A stretch of 64,000 nt of DNA from contig CM057151.1 of NCBI GenBank assembly GCA_029962745.1, positions 36,715,081 through 36,779,080 of the forward strand, in the 5' to 3' direction. Below the pieces are notes generated by a model. The model saw nothing but the letters and a program-made list of their open reading frames with translations. It searched no databases and had not been told where the DNA came from. The DNA comes from Echinometra lucunter (taxonomy: Eukaryota > Echinodermata > Echinoidea > Camarodonta > Echinometridae). A program made the translations under genes and the position numbers. This document shows, in pieces, positions 57,201-64,000 of this stretch (position 1 is its first letter; each line of letters starts with the position of its first letter).

Positions 57201-60200
57201 GGGGACGGGATGGGCAAACGTGATAGTCCATGGTTGCCGTGGATGCCTGGTCAGATTTTTAAACTGTAAAAAAAATTGCCACGGCAGTCACGGTGCCGAT
57301 GAGAAACCTAGTAGGACGTAATAAAACGGGGTGAACGCAACAAAGCGTGACAGTACGTAATAGGCCGCAAAGGAAAAAAAAAAAAGAAAACAAACAAACT
57401 TGGAGACGGTTCGTACCAGCATCTCACGATCCTTCACGGTTGCTGCGCGTTTTGTCCCGTTTGGGTCGTGTGGGACCCCATCTGAACGTGACAGGCCGGG
57501 AGGGAACGTACTGGAACGTACCCCCACGGCCCTTCACGGATACCGTGCAGACCGTGAGAAAACAGACCTAACAAAACTTTACTATACGGAGGGGGAAAAA
57601 ATAGCCAAAACCCCACGGCGCAGTATGTTTCGGGCAAACGGGGCTGCCGTGTCCGCCGGGAACTTAGTGTAAACCTGGCATTAGTAGACTCTGACCAAAA
57701 TTTCTGTCACATCATATAGCACATTCTATTCCATGATGTTGCATAGTGTCACATTGCACCATGTCTGTATCACTATATACTGGGAACAGCTACAGTTACA
57801 AAGCGTTTACAAGTACAAAGTTTGCTAATCCGATATGGAATATATAATAATTGTTTTAAAAAACAACTAAAAAAAAAATAATAAACAAGGCAGTTCATTA
57901 CATCAGTAGCAAACAAGAGAGAGGATATTAAGCGTTATAATTTCAGTGATGTGCGTTCGCCCTTCCTGGCGATCAAACATTAATTTTGGCTGCTCTGACT
58001 TTTTTCCATCATCTTGGATGACAGGTCGTTGTTTAATTACTGACTCAATTGGATGGGCCAATACTCCTTCACTTGCTTCCAAACAGAAATAATACTCTGA
58101 ACCATAACATCATAAAATCATCATGCATCATCATAATCATAATCATCATCTTCATCATCATCATCATCTTCATGTTACCTTCACGGAGTCTGGAAGGTCA
58201 TCAGTTCGAGAGGAAAACATTTTTCCGCAAGCTATCGCAAAGTTGGTCGGGTAATATCCCACGTGACCCGTGCCGCAACCTATTCAGTCAAAATGATTAT
58301 AAACTCACTGAATCAAGATAATCATCAAATTACTTAAAACGACGTTAGATAGGGCCACGTGGTCTTATTATTGCATGGACAAGATGATTTTTTTTTCAGG
58401 ATTTTCTGCATTTATTGTCAAATCAAATAACAAATTTACAAACAATAGTAATAAATACACAACATAATTGTTCAAATTACAAATGTGACAGTTAAATAAC
58501 AATGACAACAGAATAAAGACATGATTATAAATAGAAATGAACAAGTAGAAGTAACAAGAATGCAGGGGCCAGCTACCTAAAGCAAAATGCTTGAATGAAT
58601 AGCAGCCAGTGGAAAGGGCTACATGGAAACCATAATGAATATGAATGTCTAAGGAAAGGGGTGAGGTGAAGTGTGTGCAAGTGGGTGCACGTGCAGGTGA
58701 GAAGTTTACGTATAAGGAGGGGGAGAAGATATCAAATTCAAATACATTCGTTGATATGAAGTTAACATTTTAAAATATGAATTTTATAGTTTGTTTCTTT
58801 CTTAGCACTTTTAGATATTATGACCTTGACCGTAAAGTTTTATTACCATAAAGCAATTAACATTACCAACATGGGCAATGGGTATTTTATAGCTGAACCA
58901 TGTAGGAACTGATTTTAGAATGATTTGGATTTGATGTTCTCATTTTTCTCACGTTTTCTTTCTCCTTTATCTATGAACCCAGGAGCGGCTCCAGGGTATT
59001 TTAATAAGTGGGGGGGGGGGGTTATTTTGTGGGGTTTTTTTTCTAACCTTGGCTAACAGATGAGTTTATTTACGTTTTAAATGAACAACGAGGGCTATTA
59101 TATACATGTAGTTGCATGACTCTGTCCTCTCTTCCTGCACACACTCTTCTTCTTCTTCTTCTTCTTCTTCTTCTTCTTCTTCTTCTTCTTCCTCCTCGTC
59201 CTCCTCCTCGTCCTCCTCCTCGTCCTCTTCTTCTTTTTTTTTTGATCACTTGAAACATCATAGGTCGCCCCCTGCCCCCTCCTGCAGCGCCACCCCTGAA
59301 TGAACCTAGCTCATCATGAGTTTGAAGAATGAATTTGATTAAGTCTTCACGTTGCATTACCATGCACTATATATGCAAAAAACACTTTGTCAAATTGAAA
59401 TACATTTAGTTGCCAGATTTATTTCTTAAAAGGATATACACGTAAGTAATCACAAAGTAATAATTTAAATTTTGTTATCTCCTAAAACATTATCGATGCG
59501 ATATTCTTGCTAATAAGAGAATACACTATGAACATGACGGACAAAGAAAGTGGACAAAATATACAACCCCTCATTTTACCTTCACAATGGTTCTGGTAGT
59601 CAAAAGAACATCCCTTCACTGCTATTGTCTAAAATATGTGGAACAGGTGTCACATGCATATTCACCTGGAACCACATGATTAAACATAATAGCTGTGAAG
59701 GGATGTTCTTTTGACTACCAGAACCATTGTGAAGGGTAGAATGAGAGGTTGTTTATTTTGTCCGCTTTCTTTGTCCGCCATGTTCATAGTGATAACTGCA
59801 TGTCCTCATTTGACCTCATTTGACATTTGACCCCTAAATTACATTGAGGTCCATATAGAGCATCTACCATTCGAGTTTGGTTCCACTGACGGGCAAACGG
59901 TCGCAAAGTTATTCAAGTTTTATAAACGTTGCGGACGGACGACAGACGGACGGACGGACGGACGGACGCCGCTAAGGATCCCTTAATCTCGCTCCACCTT
60001 CGGTGGCTCGAAAAAAAAACGAAGACAAATGTGCCCCCCAATCCCGAGGGAAAATATGCATACAAAACATATTCAAATGATCTTGCAAAGATAAATCTTT
60101 TCTTTATCAAGACTGCCATAATAATCCTCAAATGCGCCATGAAAAAGGAGGAAATTCATGAAAAACAATTAACACTCGATTGCTTTGCTCGCTTGTAAAT

Positions 60201-61809
60201 TTCTATGGACAAAATGCGCAAGAAACTGTATTTTTGAAAGGCCAAACTGACTAAAGAAAATAACTGCATTGATGCTTTAATCCCTCATTTGTACTTTTCA
60301 ACTTACAGTAAATTGTCAATCGTTTGTACACAGCATTTCTGGAAACTGGGAAATATGAACTCACCGAGGAACAGTTTTGTGGCTAGACCTATAGGTTCCC
60401 AAGGGAATCCTCAAATGCGCCATGAAAAAGGAGGAAATTCATGAAAAACAATTAACACTCGATTGCTTTGCTCGCTTGTAAATTTCTATGGACAAAATGC
60501 GCAAGAAACTGTATTTTTGAAAGGCCAAACTGACTAAAGAAAATAACTGCATTGATGCTTTAATCCCTCATTTGTACTTTTCAACTTACAGTAAATTGTA
60601 AATCGTTTTTACACAGCATTTCTGGAAACTGGGAAATATGAACTCACCGAGGAACAGTTTTGTGGCTAGACCTATAGGTTCCCAAGGGTGGTAGAAAAAT
60701 GTGTCGTATGTATCCTAAACCTTAAGCTATTACTCTCGGGGTATGTCCCATTGTATATACATCCGCGTACACCTCTTTCTGAAAAGTACCCAAAACGAGG
60801 ATTGAAGTAAGAGTGGTTTTCATACCCTAATCAGGGGAAACCCGTATGATATTATTTTTACACCCTTACACCTTAACAGGGATGTTATTCAAGGATTGCA
60901 TCATCAGGTCTGAATCTGATATCCCCTTTCTCCATTTTTATCTGTTTTACCCTAAACGCGTAACGCACTTTACGAACCTGATACTAATAAATACACTTTT
61001 ACGCGTTTTCATATTAACGGATGATGTACAGGCCCCAATGAGACATACCCCCTCCCACCCCCGGGCTATGGTATAATTATATATCTCTTACCTCCAAGGT
61101 GGTACATATTCACATATGCACCTTCTGAAATACCTCCCCAAATAGAAGACGCTGTTATAAAGCAAGCAAGCAATACAGAAAGAAAGAAAGAAACAAACAA
61201 ACAAAAGATTTTTTTTTAAGAGAGAACGAAACACAATGTAAAACCTTAAGCCATTTTTAAAGCATTGAGATAACCTCGATTATTCCAGTAAAATTATTAA
61301 CTTGAATCAGAAAAAAAAACAGCTCACAGATTTTTTTTTGTCCGTATATGCCGTGAAATGAGTACAAATATTATGCTTTATGTTATAATTTCCGTTGTTT
61401 TTGTTGTATGGGGGAGAGGAAATACAATGGGCACTTGTTAGCGCTCTGGCTTATAGGACAGTGTTTAAAATAATTTTGTATTGTGATACAGGGTTTTAAT
61501 AAAATATTGCATTGTGAGAATACCTTTTCAAATGACTGCGCCAATATTTGTACAAGTGCAATCCTCCTTTAAGGAGGTACTATCCCACAACGAACCGTCG
61601 AATATTGATAAAATGAAGGAAAGAAAAAGAAAAATCTATTTACAAACAGTGTGCATAGGTACAGAGACATCATTCACTACAGCACCACTGGTTGTGAGTT
61701 TGTTGATGGTGTCTTTCAATAGTTTGTTCACGGCTGGATCGGCGCCCTGCATCGAGAAACCCTCTCCAAGTATTCCAACCTTCAGGCCTTCGATGTTTGA
61801 GTTCTCCAA
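54241..61809 (-). CDS. Amidase C: amidase-signature hydrolase, exons 8-12 only
   Basis: Paralogue of A and B. Minus-strand exons: 61809-61644 (exon 8), 61151-61092 (9), 58279-58179 (10), 57030-56844 (11), 54437-54241 (12, ending ...KVRDETK and TAA). Lengths 166, 60, 101, 187 and 197 equal those of B or A. It is very close to B: exon 11 differs at about 7 of 62 residues, and introns 7, 8 and 10 align. The exon 11 acceptor is CCGAAAG, where B has CCAATAG. Exons 1-7, including all catalytic residues, are not in the window below 64000, and the next thing upstream is a broken exon 8 copy. It could be a gene continuing past the window or a 5'-truncated pseudogene. The last exon keeps FNFTGHPAISVNTGFLKGLP. 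Confidence 0.82.
54600..55556. repeat. 5' two thirds of this block unassigned; SINE-like repeat at 55388-55530 (amidase C intron 11)
   Basis: Minus-strand 55530-55388 reads 'aaggctcttgact', 'taggtcctctgttcattc' and 'ctctcgatctcgacccacgtg', matching 39240-39355 in intron 11 of B. The remainder shows no gene. Confidence 0.5.
55565..55820 (-). mobile_element. hAT-type MITE copy 4
   Basis: A 256-bp element, ends caggggcggtgctac / ggcgccaccctg. It has a perfect 8-bp duplication tgatttct (55557-55564 and 55821-55828). The purine-rich arm and the 'tcatttagaatgtcattgaattcac' core are the reverse complement of the family layout. Confidence 0.9.
55990..56255 (-). repeat. Candidate SINE/short dispersed repeat, amidase C intron 11
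   Basis: Contains 'aatttatataacgccaaatacatctc', 'ctctccactccctagggagcattcc' and 'ccgggtacccacgtaacacctgggtgg'. The last part resembles the 'cccaggtg..gtacctgg' block in the SINE at 35167. Family unknown. Confidence 0.4.
56500..56827. mobile_element. TIR element made of 'gaatttcgcatcc' tandem units, 17 bp from exon 11 of C
   Basis: Inverted ends ggccctgaagtacgctcgac / gtcgagcgtacttcagggcc with 'aacaggtcatg' inside. The interior is about ten units of roughly 23 bp with 'ggtcctgaatttcgcatcc'. Flanks agcatttctgatg and agcattatgatg look like an imperfect target duplication. Intron 11 of B lacks it. Confidence 0.8.
57107..57680. mobile_element. Harbinger-like non-autonomous element in amidase C intron 10, 574 bp
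   Basis: Ends agctaggtttacacta / tagtgtaaacctggca, flanked by TTA on both sides (57104-57106 and 57681-57683). A three-base TWA duplication fits PIF/Harbinger. The matching place in B intron 10 (near 38835) is uninterrupted. It has a G tract near 57194. No transposase. Confidence 0.8.
58280..58979. other. Amidase C intron 9, first part
   Basis: AT-rich DNA with A-rich stretches at about 58400-58560 of the kind seen in LINE 3' ends. No coding segment was recognised. Confidence 0.35.
58980..59298 (+). mobile_element. hAT-type MITE copy 5
   Basis: A 319-bp element, ends caggagcggctccag / gcgccacccctg. Flanks tatgaacc / aatgaacc (7/8). It has the core tgagtttatttacgttttaa near 59062 and a long (TTC/CTC)n tract at about 59148-59235. 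Confidence 0.88.
59524..59791. repeat. Hairpin MITE, 268 bp, in amidase C intron 9
   Basis: Ends cactatgaacatg / catgttcatagtg. Arms of about 105 bp include 'tgaagggatgttcttttgac' and 'tggttctggtagtc', in inverse order. Confidence 0.85.
59800..59990 (+). repeat. Repeat ending in a (GGAC)n tract
   Basis: Tract 'ggacggacggacggacggac' at about 59932-59967, preceded by 'catttgacctcatttgacatttgacc'. It resembles the repeat families at 13835 and 31446, which also carry 'gacggacgaacggacg' or 'gtccgtccgtcc'. Confidence 0.5.
60123..60688. repeat. Tandem duplication, 2 x 283 bp
   Basis: Copy 1 at 60123-60405 and copy 2 at 60406-60688, both starting 'aatcctcaaatgcgccatg' and ending 'ataggttcccaaggg'. 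Only a couple of mismatches are seen (for example cgtttgtacac against cgtttttacac). It lies in intron 9 of amidase C. Confidence 0.95.
60689..61091. other. Amidase C intron 9, last part before exon 9
   Basis: It contains single-arm remains of the hairpin element present at the exon 9 donor in B (about 61018-61080). No gene. Confidence 0.5.
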
Positions 61810-62082
61810 CTTTTATGTAAATATTGACATTTTCAGGTTAAAAAGAAAATAAAAAGAAAGATATCAGCATTTCTAATGCGCAATCTCCAACTTGAAATAA
61901 AGATCAGAGATCTAAACATTTTTGTTGATAATTTCCTTCAAGAGCAGTTTACTTCAGAGTTTAGAACTATTGGCGATCGCCTTCACGTCACGTCGTACTA
62001 GTGTTGCGCGACATTTCGTAAAGACCCTAAATTTTCGAAAGGTAGGGTTTAGTACGTTTGTCAAATACACACTGTTATATGG

Positions 62083-62222
62083 AGGCCCTAAAGTACTCTC
62101 GACAACAGGCCATGTGGGTCATAAATTCCGCATCCCAGGTCGTGAATTTCGCATCCCGGGTCGTGAATTTCGCCATTGGTAAATGAAGTTCGCGTCATGG
62201 GTCACGAATTTCGCGACTGTGC
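62083..62222. repeat. Half copy of the 'gaatttcgcatcc' element
   Basis: It starts aggccctaaagtactctcgacaacaggc and runs into 'cgtgaatttcgcatcc' units, like 56500-56827, but has no right-hand inverted end. Confidence 0.75.
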
Positions 62223-62336
62223 TGGATTCGAGAAATGAGTATTCGTAGATTTGCTACATAGATTTTTATAAAGTATGGGGTAAATTCGGCAGACACTTTG
62301 TAGATTTAGGGCCCACCATTCACGAAAGTATGGAAG

Positions 62337-62753
62337 GCCATCCCTGCCATTAACCCCAGCTAGCTGACGTATGCTCCAGCAACCTTACGATAAGCTAATT
62401 CTTAACCTTGCGTGAGCTAATTGACCAATCAGCGAGCTCGATTCGGGTGTTAAGCACGCGTATGCTATTATCACACGTCAGGTTATAGCATACGCATGGC
62501 ATTCTACTGAGCATACGTGTGATATAAGCTGCCGTGCGATATTAGCATACGCATGCTCAACTCCCGGAGTACCAGTACGCTACAAGCTGACGTATGATAA
62601 TAGCATACGCGTGCTTAGCACCTAAATCGAGCGCAGTGATTGGTCAAATAAGCTCACGTAAGGTTAAAAATAAGCTCTCGTAAGGTTGTTCGAGCATACG
62701 TAAGGTTGCTGGAGCATACGTCAGCTAGCTGGCGTTAATGGCAGGGATGGCTT
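62337..62753. repeat. Large hairpin element, about 417 bp
   Basis: Left arm starts aaggccatccctgccattaa and right arm ends ttaatggcagggatgg. Arms are about 150 bp and include 'agctagctgacgtatgctcc', 'accttacg' and 'aagcacgcgtatgctattat', inverted on the other side. The central part is full of 'gcatacgc' words. Confidence 0.88.
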
Positions 62754-62841
62754 TCCATACGAAAGCAACGCGACGACCGGGTTATCGTTTAAGGTCTAAA
62801 CAGACGACGTGACGTGAACATGATTATCCGATGGTTCGAAG

Positions 62842-62880
<39 letters not shown>

Positions 62881-63222
62881 TGTACTCAGATTTGGTTCGG
62901 ACGGGGATGTGCAGCTGAAGCCTCCATACCCGTACCCGTTTTTAAGGGTCATTTTGGCAAATAAAGGGCATCCATTATTTGGGATTTTGCAGCTCGCACA
63001 ATATGGGCGAGAATATCATTCTGAACAATAAAATTAGGCCGACCGTGTTTAAGGTCATGATCTAAAAGTGAGGGCATGCATTTTTAGAGATTTTCCGGCA
63101 CAAAACCATACACCATGTCTATAGGGATTTCATGCAAAAAGCGACCCATTAGACATATTAGAGCGGCACATACACTCATACCATATTAGGCGAGTACCCC
63201 CCCCCCCCCCCCCCCCCACACA
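62842..63222. repeat. Poly-G/poly-C-ended repeat, copy 2
   Basis: 36 G at 62844-62879 followed by 'gatgtactca', and at the other end 'gcgagta' followed by 21 C (63197-63217). The interior 'acggggatgtgc' is shared with the copy at 48784-49122. Confidence 0.7.
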
Positions 63223-63235
63223 CACACACTCCCCC

Positions 63236-63613
63236 GGTGTTGTCACTCTATATTCAAAGGTGTAACCATGATCGTTCGGCAACCCAGAATTTGACCCCTA
63301 TTTCGCGGTGTTTCAAGTACATTTTCAGCCATTTTTACCCCTATTTGGCACAAATTGGCCTTTTAAAAAACACCCCTATTTTTCGCATTTCAAGTACACT
63401 TTTTGCAACAAGGACCAAAAAAAAAAAAACCCATAAAAACTACCCCTTTTTTTCAATTTCGAGTAGAGGTCTACAAGCTCAAAAACACTCTTTTTTTCCA
63501 TTTCGAGTACAAATTTCGAAATCGCGAACATGCTCAAAAACGACCCCTTTTTAACGCGATATTTCGAACGATCATGCATACCTACAAGAAGTTAATACAG
63601 AGTGACAACACCG
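63236..63613 (+). repeat. Foldback-type repeat, copy 2 (complete)
   Basis: Inverted ends ggtgttgtcactctatat / atacagagtgacaacacc. Inside are 'gtaaccatgatcgttcggcaaccca', several 'cccctatttcg' blocks and 'tttcgagtac' blocks. It is the reverse complement type of 1-372. Confidence 0.82.
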
Positions 63614-63640
63614 GGCACACTCCCCGGGTTCGAAGTAAGC

Positions 63641-63745
63641 CTCAAGAGCTTATTGAAGGCCAGATTGACGGCTGGATCAATGCTCTACATTGAGAAAACT
63701 TCTACGAGGATCCCTACCTTCAAGCCTTGGAAGCTCGAGTTAAAT
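63641..63745 (-). pseudogene. Broken duplicate of amidase exon 8
   Basis: The minus strand reads GLKVGILVEVFSM, stop, SIDPAVN, then an extra 9 bases (three codons), then NKLL. It aligns with [24 protein letters not shown] of B and C. The in-frame TAG stands where B has CAG. Upstream intron sequence ('atatcagcatt') also matches C. It is a partial duplication of exon 8 plus flank, or the end of a fourth, dead copy. Confidence 0.82.
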
Positions 63746-64000
63746 TGAAATTCACATACAAAAAAAAAATCTCTATCAGAAAAAAGTAAAAATATCAGCA
63801 TTGCTATAGGTTTACACTGGACCACGACATCCACGATCTCCACGATTAAAAAACGTCGATCTCCACGTTTTATTTTACCTATTTACTGGGGGAGTATGCT
63901 AAATGATAATAAAGAGAGTATATGGATCAGGGATTTTGTTTAAAACTAAATCAATGAATACTAAATACAAATGGGACTGTCAAAACTGAAAAAATGGCAT

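Noticed and set aside
59112..59303. A poly-Ser frame, and on the other strand a poly-Arg frame
   Set aside because: Produced by the TTC/CTC tract inside hAT-type MITE copy 5.

Overview
This window looks like nuclear DNA of a marine invertebrate deuterostome, most likely a sea urchin or close relative. That is an inference from small split genes in long AT-rich introns, tRNA-derived SINEs, abundant TIR/foldback MITEs, long G/C homopolymer tracts and large microsatellites. A run of exactly 500 N (39716-40215) joins two contigs. No bacterial, viral or CRISPR features were found.

Five genes can be read by joining exons at GT-AG sites. (1) 2997-6625, minus: a complete six-exon monocarboxylate-transporter-like (SLC16/MFS) gene, 506 aa. 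(2) 17308-26919, minus: amidase A, complete, 12 exons, 523 aa. (3) 28074-39095, plus: amidase B, exons 1-11, with the last exon missing at the gap. (4) 45223-49646, minus: the first three exons of a PDIA5-like protein disulfide isomerase, with the rest missing at the gap. (5) 54241-61809, minus: amidase C, exons 8-12 only.

The three amidases share exon lengths and splice phases almost exactly. They resemble bacterial nitrile-pathway/enantioselective amidases of the amidase-signature family, with Lys, cis-Ser and Ser at the spacing known from the Rhodococcus enzyme (75 and 24 residues). A and B are divergent, with 1.15 kb between their start codons. B and C share intron sequence and are a recent inverted duplication.

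The amidase locus carries exon debris. Four decaying copies of the terminal exon lie downstream of A and one lies downstream of C. A broken duplicate of exon 8, with an in-frame stop, lies upstream of C.

Most of the rest is mobile and satellite DNA. It includes a hAT-type MITE family (five copies, each with an 8-bp target duplication), three longer relatives, a Harbinger-like element and a short tandem-repeat element that are present in C but absent from the matching introns of B, a pogo/Tigger-like MITE, several perfect or near-perfect hairpins, LINE relics, a 1.48-kb CTA/CTG trinucleotide array, a 53-bp minisatellite and a 283-bp tandem duplication. A transporter for small carboxylates next to acid-producing amidases is suggestive, but a functional link is only inference.
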